A stretch of DNA of 64,000 nucleotides from Zychaea mexicana (taxonomy: Eukaryota; Mucoromycota; Mucoromycetes; Mucorales; Lichtheimiaceae): assembly GCF_025766255.1 (NCBI RefSeq), contig NW_026516683.1, forward strand, positions 434,001 through 498,000, written 5' to 3'. The position numbers and the translations under genes are program-made. Positions 24,572 through 37,795 of this stretch are shown piece by piece (the stretch's first letter is position 1; each line of letters opens with the position of its first letter). The notes beneath the pieces were generated by a model that worked only from the letters and a program-made list of their open reading frames with translations, had not been told where the DNA came from and ran no database searches.

Positions 24572-24830
24572 CTAGAGGACGGCATCCTTTGGGGCAGGTT
24601 CTGGATCCGATGCATCATAGTCAACATCTGGATGGCTGAGGCGGCCTATTTCGCGCAGGTCACGGAGCAGAGTCGGCCAGGCTTTCTTCCATCTGCCACT
24701 CAAGAGTTTGGCATCAGAGCGTGGTAGATGATGGTTTAGAACGTAGTCCAGTGGTCTTGCACATCGTCGGGTTGTAGCTCTGGAAGTGGTGCGAAAGCGT
24801 AACGTGCGCGGTAAGAGCCATGGCTGTCAT
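24572..24830 (-). pseudogene. Orphan 3' coding fragment, probably transposon remnant
   Basis: One minus-strand frame is open from about 24830 to a TAG at 24574-24572 without an ATG in context. It reads RPLDYVLNHHLPRSDAKLL, then GRWKKAWPTLLRDLREIG, then RLSHPDVDYDA. The composition and helical pattern look like a genuine protein C-terminus. I recall similar C-termini on reverse-transcriptase-type or repeat ORFs in Mucorales but cannot confirm it. No upstream exon is recognisable, so it is probably a truncated remnant. Confidence 0.4.
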
Positions 24831-25558
24831 GGTATCGGTGTAGTTTGGTATGATTGCATATACTTGTTTCTTTTTCGCTTCGTTTGTTACTTCGTCATAC
24901 CATGATGACCATCACGGAACTGAACCGAGCACAGCTCGCCGAAAGATCCAAAAGGCTGTGAACAGCTGGCGCTATTTGGCTTTTATAAATAGTACGGCCT
25001 GACTACATGATAGACTTTTCTGATTCAAAGTGTTCTCAAGGTTCTGAGCATATACGCCACTGTTGTCTGCTTGTATGCAGAAAAGCTGCATAGTTGGCAT
25101 AAAGAGACAGGAGGGGTCCTGGCTTGAAGGTAACATCCCAAGCTCTGACTCCTTTTGCTGCCTTTTAGATAAAAAAAGGTTGCTTTCTTGTGTCTATTGT
25201 GCTGAATACGCATCGTCTGTGCTAGATTCCATGTTGTCTTTTGTGCCTTTTTGAGCCTCACGGTGCCTACAAGGACTATTTTGGGCGTCTGAAACGCTCA
25301 AAAAACTATATAACCGTGAAAGAAGGTGTCTTGGGGAGACGCGAGGTGATAAGAATAATTCTATATATGCTGTTATAGAATGAATGTCTAAAAAATAATT
25401 ATATGCTATCGATATATCCATGGTCAATCTCAAAGGGTACCACCCAAAAAAGGCAAGCAAATCGGGCGGGGCCAACTTTTGAATGTCGCTGACTTCAGTG
25501 CACTTGCGCTTGCAAAACCTCGCTTGCTTTGCCTAGACGTGGTAACTCCGGGGACGAA
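24831..25558. other. Intergenic, AP-1 gamma promoter side
   Basis: No gene supported. The final 100 bases precede the gamma-adaptin start; no clear TATA box is visible. Confidence 0.4.
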
Positions 25559-28500
25559 ATGAACAGCATCAACAGCATCTCCCAGCAAATTCTCTCCAAG
25601 CTCCCACTCTACCGCCTCAAGGGTAAGGCTTCTATTTTCTGGCTGTTTCCATTGTAGAAAAACAAGGCAAAACGGGAGATAAATCGCATTTTTTATTTCT
25701 AAACGATATAATATATTAAACATACACGGCCAACAAAACTTTATATTCACTAATAGACCTCATCAAGGCTGTACGAGCTTGTAAAACAGCAGCTGAAGAA
25801 CGAGCTGTTATCCAGAAAGAAAGCGCCAATATAAGAACTGCATTCAAAGAGGAACACACTGACACGCGTCATGCCAACGTTTCCAAATTATTGTACATCC
25901 ACATGCTAGGCTACCCTGCCCATTTCGGCCAGATGGAGTGCCTTAAGCTGGTGGCTAGCCCCAAGTTTGCCGATAAACGTCTCGGTTATTTGGGAATCAT
26001 GCTTCTGATTGACGAAAAGACCGAGGTACTGACATTAGTCACTAACAGCTTGAAGAAGTAAGTTTATGAAGAAAAGCCCCCGACCCTCTTCTGTTCCATT
26101 ATGTGTGTCCGCGCGTTTAACAAGATATGCTTTATTAACGCTATCTTCTCTCTTTATATCTCTGGACATAAAGTGATCTCAATCACAGCAACATGTATGT
26201 TGTTGGCCTCGCGCTCTGCACGCTTGGCAATATTTCATCCTCGGAAATGGCGCGTGATCTTTGCTCTGAGGTGGAGAAGTTGTTGGGAAGTTCGAACACG
26301 TACATCCGAAAGAAGGTCAGTCTTGTTACAATATATTATCAGAGTCACCATAGTGTAAGAAGTGATGGTGGCAATGTGCTTAATTTACTGGTGTTTTTAA
26401 ACAACAAATAGGCAGCATTGTGTGCCTTGCGTATCGTGAAACGTGTTCCCGAATTACACGAAAATTTCCTCTCGCGAGCAAAGACTTTGCTTAACGATCG
26501 TAGCCATGGCGTGCTCATCACCGGCGTTACGTTGGTTACCGAAATGTGCCAACAATACCCTGAAAATATTAATATCTTTAGAAAGGTATGGCTACTATTG
26601 AACCCTTATGTTTTTGTAAAGGAAGTTGCAGGGAGCTTAATAGAAAGAATATATCCGCTTTCCTACATCAAATTACATATAGGCGGTGCCACTCTTGGTT
26701 CGACATTTGAAGAATCTTGTCAGTGCAGGTTTCTCCCCTGAGCATGATGTCACCGGCGTGACCGATCCATTCTTACAAGTCAAGATCCTTCGTCTCTTGC
26801 GCATCCTCGCCAAGAATGACCAAGAAGCGTCTGATGCCATGAACGATATCCTTGCTCAAGTAGCAACCAATACAGAAAGCACAAAGAATGTCGGCAATGC
26901 TATTTTATACGAAACAGTGTTGACCATCATGGATATACAGAGTGAGGCAGGTTTGCGAGTGCTTGCCGTTAACATTTTGGGTAAATTCTTGAGCAACCGC
27001 GACAACAATATTCGGTAAGCTTTTTCTTTTATTGCATCCAGTATAAGCGCTTGTAAACACTGGATTTATTATGGAATCAGGTAGCTGATCGGGGCACACT
27101 TAATGAATTTTCGCTCTTATGGTAGTTATGTTGCTTTGGAAACGTTGAACAAAACTGTTGGAATTGAGACTCAAGCAGTGCAGCGACATCGAAACATTAT
27201 TCTCGATTGTTTGCGTGACGGCGATATTTCGATCCGTCGACGTGCTTTGGAATTGAGCTTTGCGCTCATCAACGAAAGCAATGTACGAGTGCTAACCCGT
27301 GAACTGTTGGCATTCTTGGAAGTCGCAGATACAGAGTTCAAACAGAGCATGACCACCAAAATTTCGCTCGCCGCCGAACGATTTGCTCCCAATAGCAGAT
27401 GGCACATTGACACTATGCTGCGTATGCTCAAGCTGGCAGGCAACTATGTTCGTGAAGAAGTATTGGCCAACTTTATCCGTCTCATTGCGCAAACAACACA
27501 ACTGCATCAGTACACTGTCCAAAAACTGTATGCTGGACTCAAGCAGGATATCTCTCAGGTAGAGTAACCCGTTTGCACGGGCGTAGAGAAGGGGGATGGT
27601 GAAACGAAAGAAAGGCTAATTTATGCTTAACTTTAACTACTATAGGAAGGATTTGTGCTTGCTGGTGTCTGGGTGATTGGTGAATATGGTGATGTTCTGG
27701 TCAGTGGCGGAGGTTTTGAGGATGAAAACAAGACATTAGAGGTAAGAAGGAACTTTGTAGTAAAGAAGAAAATAATGGCCACGGTTATGAACTCACCGAG
27801 ATAATTGATCATGTGACAGGTCTCGGATGCTTCAGTTGTCGGCTTGTTAGACTCTATTTTGATGGGTCCCTATGCAAACCAGCTCACTCGCGAATACGTG
27901 TTGACAGCTTTGATGAAGCTCTCATCGCGTTTAAGCGATTCCGAAGTACAACAACAAATCAAGCACATTCTGCATCAGCATTCTACGAGTATGGAGGTTG
28001 AAATCCAACAGCGTGCTGTCGAATACACCCAACTGTTTTCCTTTGACAACATCCGTCCTGCCGTTTTGGAACGTATGCCTGTACCTGAAGGACGAGCTAT
28101 CATTGAATCCAGTGAAGCTGGTCCAAGCAGTCCTGGTAAGTTTTTATTAGTGTAGATAGTGTAGAGATGAAAGATGATGAGAAGCTGATAATTGCTTGTT
28201 GATAGCACCTGGACAGGGACAACAAAAGAGCGGACCCAGTGATCAGGATGTAGGTTCTTGTTACGGAGTTGTAGGGATAACCACTCTAGAAACTGTATAC
28301 TTATGAGAAACTCGTTTCTTTTTGCGCGTATAGCTACTTTTGGATCTTATGGGCGTTGGCACAGCATCTGGTGGCGATCAACAATCCGAGGAGCCATCTG
28401 GATCTGCATTGGCATCGCCTGAACCACAGTCCAGTGCAGCAGCATCACAGCAACAGCCCGCTCAAAGCATGGATCTATTAGCAGATATTTTCGGTGGGGG

Positions 28501-29212
28501 CAGCTCATCTTCACCAGCAACCGACAATAGCGCCGCTTCACCCGTCCCACCATCGTCCTCCTCGAATAGAAACGCATTAATGGATCTACTCGGTGGTGAT
28601 GTACAACCACAACAGTCTTCTACACCACCCCCATCGAACTCTAGTCCTGATCCATTGGCATCGCTTGGCTTTTCTATGGATGCTTCATCACCTTCTGCTC
28701 AGCGTTCAATTTCACCTGCATTTAGCGGTGGAGCTGCCAGCCCTGCCGCTGCGTCTAGCAGTCCAACACCACCCTCTTCTGCATCCGGTGGCTTCCAGGC
28801 ATATGCAAAGAACGGTTTGGGAATCCACTTTGTTCCAGCAAGAGACCGCAACAACGCCAACATTATCAATGTACAAGTCTTATTTACGAATAACGCAGAT
28901 GGTAATATCTCATCGGTGCAGTTTCAAGCAGCTGTGCCAAGGAGCCAAAAGCTACAAATGGCACCCGCCAGCAGCTCTACTGTACAGCCCGGTGCTACTG
29001 AGAAGCAATTAATGCGCATCAATAATCCCCAGCAGGTAACAAATCGAAATATAAAATAATCTTCTGGTGTGATATAAAAAACATTGTACTCAATTACTTC
29101 TGTTTTACAGACTGCCGTTAAGCTGCGATTACGTATCTCATACGTGCTTCCAACCGGACAAAAAGTAGACGACCTAGCAGAATATGGACCTTTCCCTGAA
29201 AATGCTTTCTAA
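25559..29212 (+). CDS. APL4: AP-1 complex subunit gamma (gamma-adaptin)
   Basis: Eleven exons: 25559-25622, 25757-26057, 26174-26315, 26412-26585, 26683-27014, 27126-27558, 27646-27741, 27820-28135, 28206-28249, 28334-29035 and 29111-29212. Every phase matches, giving about 901 aa. The trunk is an armadillo-like helical solenoid with classic gamma-adaptin blocks ([40 protein letters not shown]-type helices). A long Ser/Pro/Gln hinge follows, beginning LLLDLMG (clathrin-box-like). The C-terminal ear domain runs from [17 protein letters not shown] to [14 protein letters not shown]-1 sorts cargo between the trans-Golgi network and endosomes with clathrin; gamma is its large specific subunit. The hinge is longer than usual, which explains the extra length over the typical 820-860 aa. 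Confidence 0.97.
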
Positions 29213-29432
29213 TTCAACGAACAACACACTTATACAATTTTTTATTCCCCCATTCTTGTCCTCTCCCTTTTCTCCGTCTTTCTACAGCAAAAAAAAAACA
29301 TGCGAATGTATTATTACTATTTTTTAAGATGTAGTTCAGGAATACACATCAAGCTGTAGGGGATGATATGGGTTGTTGGTAGTTGAGCTGCTATAATATC
29401 AAAGAGATCTGTTTTGCTTCGAGCAAACTTGG

Positions 29433-30003
29433 ATGATCGACCGACATGCGGATCGTGTAGTACAAGATGGGTTCAACAACCTCGATATATGTATGCAGCT
29501 ATATATGTCTTTTTCAGTCAATTCTACTATATAATTTCTTCATTGCATGAACACTAAAAATTGCAGCGTTGCGTCAACGCATCCAACACCAAGGTAAGGA
29601 CCAGGAAGCGGGAAGGTCGACTGGTCTGCTCCTATGTGAATTGCTAAGATTGTGTGAAATATCCTCACATGCTATCCATGCTTAATATAGGCGAATTGTA
29701 TACATGACGTGGATAGGAGGATACGATACAAATATTGCTATCAACCTATGCTTGTAGTGATTGTATAGCATTCGCCAGATAGCAGAAGTGTGATATTCAT
29801 TGTCGATTACAGCGGCTATTAACCGTTCAACTTTACTTTTGATAAGAAGTTTACCAAGCCAACCTTTCGTGGGTCAACCGTCAGCTGTTTCAAAACTTCT
29901 CAAAGACTCTGGTGAAGCTATTTACGACAGACTACTATCCATAAGCCGCCAGATGGATAAGGTTGGAATATACCTTCTCATGTCCACTTTCTTTGTGGTT
30001 TAG
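29433..30003 (+). CDS. Possible small three-exon gene, unknown function
   Basis: Predicted exons 29433-29490, 29567-29593 and 29813-30003 join in phase 1 at both introns, giving about 91 aa. Both introns have GT/AG borders, and the first has a CACTAAA branch-like site 10 bases before its acceptor. The protein starts MIDRHADRVVQDGFNNLD and continues as helical text (SKLLKDSGEAIYDRLLSI). The 27-nt middle exon makes it easy to miss. Two independent phase matches favour a real gene, but there is no recognised domain, and the second intron (219 bp) is long for this genome. The last codons could be read-through of a further intron. Confidence 0.4.
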
Positions 30004-31413
30004 TGTGCATCCACTGTTCCATATAGTGGACTGGACCGAAGTGATACTGTACTCTCAGCTCCTTTACATCTAGCTACGCTATTACGCTTGTAGTGTACTC
30101 AAAAGGGAAAGATTACAGTTCATAGGATGATGTACGCCCAATTGTCTACTGTAAGTGCATGATCCGAATAATTCAGCCGGCATCAATATTGAATGTCTAA
30201 AGTAAACAAAACTACTATTATGTACATACGCATCGAACATTATTACTACGCATAAATATTACGTCTGAAGTTGTCATTACCTACGCCATCATATTCTAAA
30301 TACAGAACGCTAAAAGGAACATAACGGGAAATAACGTGATACGCTTTTCACGACTAGCTAAGTAATGAAGAAGCTTATATATATTATGGTTACATTAGAC
30401 CACGCTACGTTGTGTTATTGCTATGACATAATCTTTGTGAAAGCAGTCTAATATAGCACGGTCCGTGATCTTCAAGTGCAACTATAAAGTACACAAACAC
30501 GGATGCATCAGACGACAGCAGGGATAGTCACTACACGGATCAGCAAGGCTGCTTCCGACAAACGGGTTACTATACGAGGAGTTTATGTAGTAGTAGTAGT
30601 AGCAGCATGATGTTTTTGTTCTTTGAAGAACAACAGCGCGCTTCGGTTACTTAACAAAAAGGTTTTTTCAATCTAATCAAATTTTCTACCGCACATCGCC
30701 CCACTTGCTGATTGTTTTGTATATTGCTATAAGGACTATGCATTAATAGACAGGTAAGACGTTTACGAAGCATTGGCGGAGTGACACCGGGAGAGAGAGA
30801 AGCACAGGTCGGTTGTCGGAAGAAAAATCGGAGTGCAAGCAAACAAGCGGCGACTTGCCTGGTTCGGTGGTGGCGGGGAAGCTGCTGATGAAGGTGGCTT
30901 TTGAATTTATGACTCGAAGAGTGTCGTTTCATCCGACCCATCCAATCACATCTACAAACCCCACACTCCCTAACTTTGTGCCATTTGATCTGCTGCAGTT
31001 GCTTCAAGACCAATAGGCCAGAAGGAAAAGGAAGCCTTTTCCTCTAACCACCTTGCGCTAGCCACTCCATGGGTAACTTTTGTATCTAAGCTGGTTCTGC
31101 CTCAATCTGTTGCGACGTGTGCAAAAAATAAAAAAAGAGAGTTCTTTTCCGCTTGTGCTATATTTTTTTCCTCTGTTATTTTTGCATAAGGGCCCGTTTT
31201 TTTTCCAGTCTTCTTTGCACTTCTTTACTTTCCTTGTAAATATTCTATAGACCCTGTTTTTCACTTTCTTCTTTACTCTTCTTTCCGTGCCGTTGCTTGT
31301 TTTTTTTTTATAGAACGTTCCACCCTTTTGTCTTTTTATCCCAATAATATCTACCACTAATACTACTGCTTTAACCGACGCAACACCACAACGCACTACA
31401 ACAAAGAAAAGTC
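30004..31413. other. Intergenic with long 5' leader of the SAP gene
   Basis: No gene supported. A GTA/GCA trinucleotide run lies near 30585-30606. From about 31120 to 31410 the plus strand is strikingly T/CT-rich, a likely promoter or long 5' UTR for the gene at 31414. Confidence 0.4.
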
Positions 31414-33998
31414 ATGTACTATTACAATCACAACGACGACAACAGAAACAGCAACCACGATAATAACCACCATTCACAAAATGACGATAATGACTTCAAT
31501 AACACCACCTCTAATAATAATAACAATGACGATCCGTATTTAAGTCATTCGCTGGACTCCATGTTTCGCTCACAAAACCAGCAAGATTGGTCCACCAACA
31601 ATAACGACGATACTTTTGCCTCATACCTCTCGCTTGGATTGCATGCCCATTCACTCGACTCACCATTCTTCAATGACGCGTTTGGGCAATTTCCCCTTGC
31701 GACAACTACGGCAACGGCTGGGGATTGGGATGTCCTTGGCGACCAGCAGCAGCAGCAGCAGCAGCCACTGCAAGACAACGATAATAACGACAGCAGCAGC
31801 CACGACTTCTCAAAGTTTCAACACGGCCCAACAGATGACCTGCTCAACTTTAATGAGCAAGCGCAACAGGCTATTTTATTATCAGATCCAAACTTCGTAC
31901 GGCAGCAACAGCTTTTGCAGGAGCAGCAGAAACAAATGGAACTGCGGATGCAGCAAGAGCAGCAACAAGAGGATACCACCATTGCCACTGCTGGCACTGC
32001 AAACACTAGTGACTCTACTATTTCTACTTCGGCACCGGTCCGGTCGAATCTATCCGCCATGTTTGGTCACGCCACTCTACAGCAACATCAGCAACAGCAA
32101 TCACCAACAGAGCAGCAACAGCAAGTAGCAGCTGACACTAATACTGCCGCCCCTTCCGCCTTTGCTGCCGCTGCTGTCGCTGCTGCGACTGCCGCCACCA
32201 CCGTTCGTGCCAAAAAGCCCAGTGCTGTTAAAAAGGATTCGACCAACCGACGATCATCTTCTTCAACGGCGTCATCCAGCAGCAGTAGCAATAAACGTAA
32301 TACAAACCCTGTTCCCAACTCCTCATCTTCCGCATCCAGTGAAGTCGACCATCAACGACGGTTGAACGAGCTGCAAGCCCGGTTCCGCGTGAATTATGCA
32401 CGGAAGCCGAATCAACGAAAACAACAACAGCAGCAACAGCAACAACAGCAGCAATCGCAACACCAACAACACCAACAAGCCATCTTGGGTACGTCGTTCG
32501 AACCTTCATCATTGCCCAATTTTTCATCCAACCATAACGCACAGGCAGGCCTGGAGCGTAGACGATCGGCGTCGATCACAGTGGATCCGCCGCAACGGCA
32601 GCAGCCAACCATGCGGATTGGACGTATGCCACGTGCTCCAGTAGTTTCCACAACAAATTCATCTACAGCAACAAATGCAACTAATGCAACTCGCGTCACT
32701 GCACCGTCATCTTCATCGTCATCCACTGCTGTTTCGTCAACAGCCACCACCAATGCATCTACAAACACGACCGCTGCAATTGTGACAGGAGCAACAGCAA
32801 AAACTAATAACTCGTCAACTGGGGCAACCACCACCGCGCCATATCCATCTCGCACCATGCCTATTCAAATCCAGCGCGTTGCACGATCCAATGGGCCGTT
32901 GCAGTTGGATAAGGAGCAACGTCAACGCAAACTAGATGAACAGCTGGAAAGGGTCGATTTTGATGACATCACCGTATCCGAACTCAAGGAAATGCTTCGG
33001 CAACGTGGTCGTCCTGCAACGGGCAAAAAAGCTGTACTGGTACAACGGTTGCTGGATGAACGAGAATTGATCAAGGCTATAAAGAGTGGACGTGCTCCAG
33101 CATCATTGCTACAGCAGCAGCAACAGCAGCCTCATCATCACCATCACCAGCAAAATCAACGTCATTCGCTTCCTGCAGGTGTCGATATTCCATTATCATC
33201 TTCAGCAACATCCTCGTCCATGATGGGAACAACAGATACTGGTCAGCATCTGCAACAGCATGCATCATCCGTGCCAAACGTATCTGGTTTTCCGCCACCA
33301 CCACCAGGACCAGGATCACCTGGCAGCTCATTGAATCGGTCCATTGCAAATATGCACATTGGATCACCGCCGATACAATCACGAAGATTTGCTCCTTATT
33401 CACCAACGACGCGCACCATGGGATCTCCAAAACAACAGCATCAACAGCAATTGTATTCGTCATCGATGCCTATTAATAATTATTTGACGCCCATGGATGA
33501 AAAGCCTAGAGTAACAACAACAGCAGCAACAACAACTCAAAGATACCCACGACATAAATATGCACCACGCACGCCATCCGCTCTTGCTACACCCGATCAC
33601 GATGAAGAGTTGAATCCGTTTGATCAGTATATCATGATGCATCAACAGCATCAACAGCAGCAGCAGCAACAGCAACAGCAGCAATTGCAACAAGAGCAAC
33701 AACAGGCGCAGCCACAGCCGATTCAACAGCATCAGCATCAGCTGGATCAACAAGATATTTCAAGGGTTATGGATATGGAATGGGATCATTCGATTCTTGA
33801 TACAGATTTCCCTCAGCAAGACGGAGGTACGTGCTTATTACTATATACTGGGGAAATATTAAAGGAGAGACATCAGGTTGAATGCTCTGCTAATCCATGA
33901 ACGTATCTACAGGTCTAGATATCAGCAGACTTACACAAGAGGAGCTATTACAATTATTTACCTCCACGGATATGGCATTAGATAATACTTTTTTATGA
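31414..33998 (+). CDS. SAP-domain protein with poly-Q/N tracts
   Basis: Two exons, 31414-33826 and 33913-33998 (phase 1), about 832 aa. The N-terminus is Asn/Asp/His-rich, with long Gln tracts throughout. Residues ~320-335 (LNELQARFRVNYARKPNQRK) are basic. The only clear domain is a SAP motif at ~511-545: DDITVSELKEMLRQRGRPA, then GKKAVLVQRLLDER, a helix-extended-helix that binds AT-rich DNA or chromatin. The C-terminal exon adds TQEELLQLFTSTDMALDN, an acidic-hydrophobic helix resembling a transactivation segment. Likely a nuclear transcription or chromatin regulator. The intron in the last codons removes an alternative readthrough tail ending at 33900. Confidence 0.85.
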
Positions 33999-35506
33999 TA
34001 ATCTCTTCATTCTTCTGTTCTTTCTTTTATCATGCAAGGCAACATTCTCCTTCCCAGATATTAACTCATTTTTTTCATCCCTTTTGTATAAAGCGCCATT
34101 AATAATAATGTTTACATCACTCGGGAAATCAAACACAATGTCACCATTTAGTTCCTTCGTTTGCTGACGGTGTCCAGTCACCAGTTTAATCGATTTTAAA
34201 TTGCTTATCACCGTCACCATCGTCATTGAGAGGTCCACTTCTTCAAACCAAGAGCTATGCTTATAGACATGTTCATGTCAGCGCTTGACATGCTCAAGAA
34301 ATCTGGGTGTTCATGGAAAACAAAGACACCAAACAGATATGCAAACAGGATTTCGTTCATGCACATCAAAGTTCCTGGCCCATTGACGCCTGCTATAGCC
34401 TATGTTTATACATGTAGAACAGAGGCCCATGTATGAGACGCAGATACAACGTTTAGTGACACTCATCGCTTTTTTTTCTCTTCCTCTTTCGGAAACCAGC
34501 TAAGCTATTTCTTTTCGATAGTACTATTATTTTTTTGGGGAACTTCCTGGTCGGAATTCATTTTTATTAAGTGTACAAATATACACAACTGCCAATCACA
34601 TTGACTTCATATATTTGACCATGTACCCTTTGTCTATGACAACATCTGCTGGGACATACATTTTCTTATCCATTGCCTTCGTCCATCCATTTTATACGAA
34701 CCACTGTAAAACTCTTGCCATATGCCACCCACAACAGCATATAGCACCAACTCACAAAAAGTAAACAAAAAAAAACTTTGGTACCACAAACAAAACACAC
34801 CACCGTTTCCAACCATCTGCTTCCGTCAACTTACTGAGACTCCCGTTTTCTTTCTTTTAATTTTCTCTGATTCCTATCCTCCTGCAATCTCACATCCTTA
34901 CCTTTTCTTATCTATACCTCTTTCATTCCGATATGTGTAGGCAAATAAAACTGACCCAAGGTCACCTACAGAAAAAACAACTGCCGATTATGTTACAAAC
35001 ATCATAATGTAGTGAATACAAGGAATTATGGCACACCAATGATATAACTATAGACACCCAGTTACTAGGGATAACTATACAGAACTTGTCCTAAGGATTA
35101 CCATAAGTAATAGAGCTTTCATCAAATCAATAGAGATGGGAAACCAAGCAGCTGGATTCGAGCCAACAACCTCTGCCTTAACTACAGTAATGTCTTCAGG
35201 GCCTAGTGCCTGATAGTAGTATTATTTATAAATACTATGGCAACTTATTCAGTAATTGAACATCTGTCTGCGACTTAATTCTTTTTAAGCACTGAAATTG
35301 TTTCGCATCAACTTTATTGTACTTTCTTATAACAAAAAACTTGCCATTTCTTTGGGATTCAATTATTATGTAACAATTAATTTTATTGTAAACAATAAAT
35401 TAATTTTTGTTGATGATCTCATATCAAGCGTTTACTAGGTAACTAATACAGTGTCAATCCAGTTGGTCTAGCCTTTGATTAATTATTAGAAAAAATTATA
35501 ATATTT
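33999..35506. other. Intergenic boundary between host genes and transposon island
   Basis: No gene supported. On the minus strand near 35150-35215 a B-box-like GGCTCGAATCC occurs beside a weak A-box-like word, possibly a tRNA-derived relic. The segment from 35250 on becomes very AT-rich. Confidence 0.4.
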
Positions 35507-37070
35507 ATTCATTTTTTATATATTTGGCAAATTATTAGGCTAAATCCCAGGTTGACTGGGGTGTGCTGACCACAGCATTTTTCGAACATTTATCCAAAAA
35601 CCAATCGGCAACCCCTTCAGAAGCATCATCGACAAAAAATACCACCACCACTAATAATACTACCCCGAAACTAAAAGAAGGCGACCATAAGAAGTTTGAC
35701 GTGATGTAGAGGAACAAATCATAGCATTTGTTCTCTCTTATAATAACAAAACATAAATGTTTTTGTTATTGGTCTAAATCTCATTATCGAGCCCCAAACG
35801 TTTCGAAAGTAAGTTTCTCAACCACCCCTATTTTATATTTACAAAATTTTTGTATTCATAAGAATTACAAAAATACTTAATAATTACAAATTTTATTAGG
35901 ATTACAAAATTAAAAAACCATATTTATAAATATAGTTTTTAATTTTTAGACTTATTACATTAAAAAATATTATAATTTTTTAATGACCTATAAACCTTTT
36001 ATTATCTTTTAACTATAAGTTATATTCCGTACCAAAGTCTCAATCGCAACACCTTTTGGACACTTAGTACTGGGACGGTGGTGGAAGATAAAGTTAAGGA
36101 GCTTGCCATGAAACTGTCCAACGAATAGTAAGTATTTATTCTTGATTGTTTTACCCTTCCTCTTCTTCTCTCGTACTTAATTTTTTGTTCTTTTCTAGCC
36201 CTAGTCATTCAATGATTTTAGACACTTCTGATCCAGTCTGGCTCGAGTATTTCACTAAGAGTGAATTGAAAGAAATAGAGGATGAAAAAAAAGTAACACT
36301 CTCAGAATTACCTAAAAGCATGCAAACATATTTGGATTGCTACAACGGCTTGGTAGGTTTCTTGTTTCTTGTTTTTTTTTTGCTTTAAGACATGTATAAC
36401 ATTTTTTTTGCAACAATAGAAAACATTGGATGAACTCTGGAACGAACATACGAAACATAGCCTCCACCCAATTCGTGATGCAGACCTTTACTGGGTTCAT
36501 TCATCAGTGAGGAATGTGTTGGAGATCTTGATGCATGGCCTGCACAAAAAATTTAAGACCGAAGCTGATTATATGAAGAGAGCATGGTCAATAATTGACT
36601 GTTGTTTCGACAATGGAGACCTTGATGTTATTTCGTATGTATCTGGTGGTAAACATTGTGTATGGATTATTATGATAAATTAACTTGTCTGTTTATATTC
36701 TAATTAGCGGAGAATATGTCTCTAAAGCCTCTTCAACCCGAGTTAATCTCGATCGCTCCCTTGCTGCCTTATCTAGAAGAAAAATCGGTACAAAAACCGA
36801 CATTCTTTTCACCACGGAATATTTGGAATTCGGCACTGTAGAAGCAGGAAAAATATCCGATGTCAACAGCACAAAAACACTATATGAAGCAGGCATGAAG
36901 CTGCCAAAAAACTTGAAAGATATGCTGTATGATCTTGTTTAGGAGTGTCCGTCGCAACTCATAAATATAAAGACATGTGGTATCATCATTTCTGGTATGT
37001 TAATTTACTAATTTGCAATATACTACAATTATTCTTCGTCCATCCAGTCCACTAATTCGCTTCCTCTTGC
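35507..37070 (+). pseudogene. Repeat-family gene, copy A (5' truncated, degraded)
   Basis: Lacks the first exon present in copies B and C. Starts at the intron/exon-2 junction (KSQVDWGVLTTAFFEHLSK). Exon 2 is interrupted by a 323-bp insertion (35709-36031) that brings a TAG into frame. Later exons match copy C closely: ILDTSDPVWLEYFTK, DELWNEHTKHSLHPIRDA and RKIGTKTDILFTTEYLEFG. A TAG at 36940-36942 replaces CAG in B and C. Similarity to B and C ends near 37070, before the final exon. Copy B lies exactly 3021 bp downstream over this range, so A and B are a tandem duplication. Confidence 0.8.
35709..36031. other. 323-bp insertion shared by copies A and B
   Basis: Copy C reads GCGATGTACCAAAGTC continuously; copies A and B read GATGTA, then about 320 bp of AT-rich sequence, then GTACCAAAG. 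The same insertion in copy B is at 38730-39052. The trinucleotide GTA is repeated at both edges, a possible 3-bp target duplication. No GT...AG borders fit a spliceable intron in frame and no clear inverted termini are visible. Confidence 0.75.
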
Positions 37071-37795
37071 CAAAAGTAATTACTAGCATGATTGGAGTTA
37101 GCTTTCTATAGATATAATTGAGTTCAATACAAGCTAATAGTTTAGATTAAGTATAGAATATAGGGTTAATTAAAACTTAGAAAATATAGTTACTGACAAA
37201 AATTTATTTTGCATATTTTTTATTTTTAAAATTGAATTTTAATATACTAAAAAATAAAATATTAAAATACTAAAAAATAAAATACTAAAATACTAAAAAA
37301 TAAAATATTAAAATACTAAGAAATAAAATATTAAAAAGGGAGCATATATAAACATCTCTAATTATAAGAAAAAGAAGAAAGTAATAAATGAAGATAAAAA
37401 TAATAAAATAGAAATAATTGAAGCAAAAGAATATAATATAAAAACTAGAGAAACATTTTCTGACTATAATGTAACAAGTATAAAAGAATTATATTTTGCT
37501 TTAGAATATTATAATAAAATTTCTCTTGATGAAAATAAAAACTATAAGTATATAGATGAATAAGATCATCTTTTATTAAAGTATGAAAATTTAGAATATA
37601 AAATAAGAAAGATTAAGTTAAAATATATTAAAAGTAAGTAGTAATTATTATTACAATTGATAGATTTTAAAACTTTATTTTTTATTTGTTTTTTTCTAAC
37701 TATATTATATCTTGAAATATATTATACAGGATTTTTCATCTCCTAGTAGACGTTTGAACTTTTATTTAGGCAGAGGGGATTTAATTTTAGGCAGA
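37071..37795. other. AT-rich spacer with decayed ORF
   Basis: Includes a run of near-repeats of AATACTAAAAAATAAAAT at about 37240-37335. A plus-strand frame at about 37345-37640 reads like Lys/Asn/Glu-rich protein (KELYFALEYYNKISLDENK) with an internal TAA. Its composition matches the AT-rich ORF at 41890-42651, so it may be a remnant of the same element type. Confidence 0.4.

Noticed and set aside
32088..32858. Long minus-strand frames opposite the SAP-domain gene
   Set aside because: They are antisense shadows of CAG/ACA-rich codons (Val, Leu and Cys runs).
35140..35220. tRNA-like B box (GGCTCGAATCC) on the minus strand
   Set aside because: No convincing acceptor stem, anticodon stem or A box could be paired; at most a relic.
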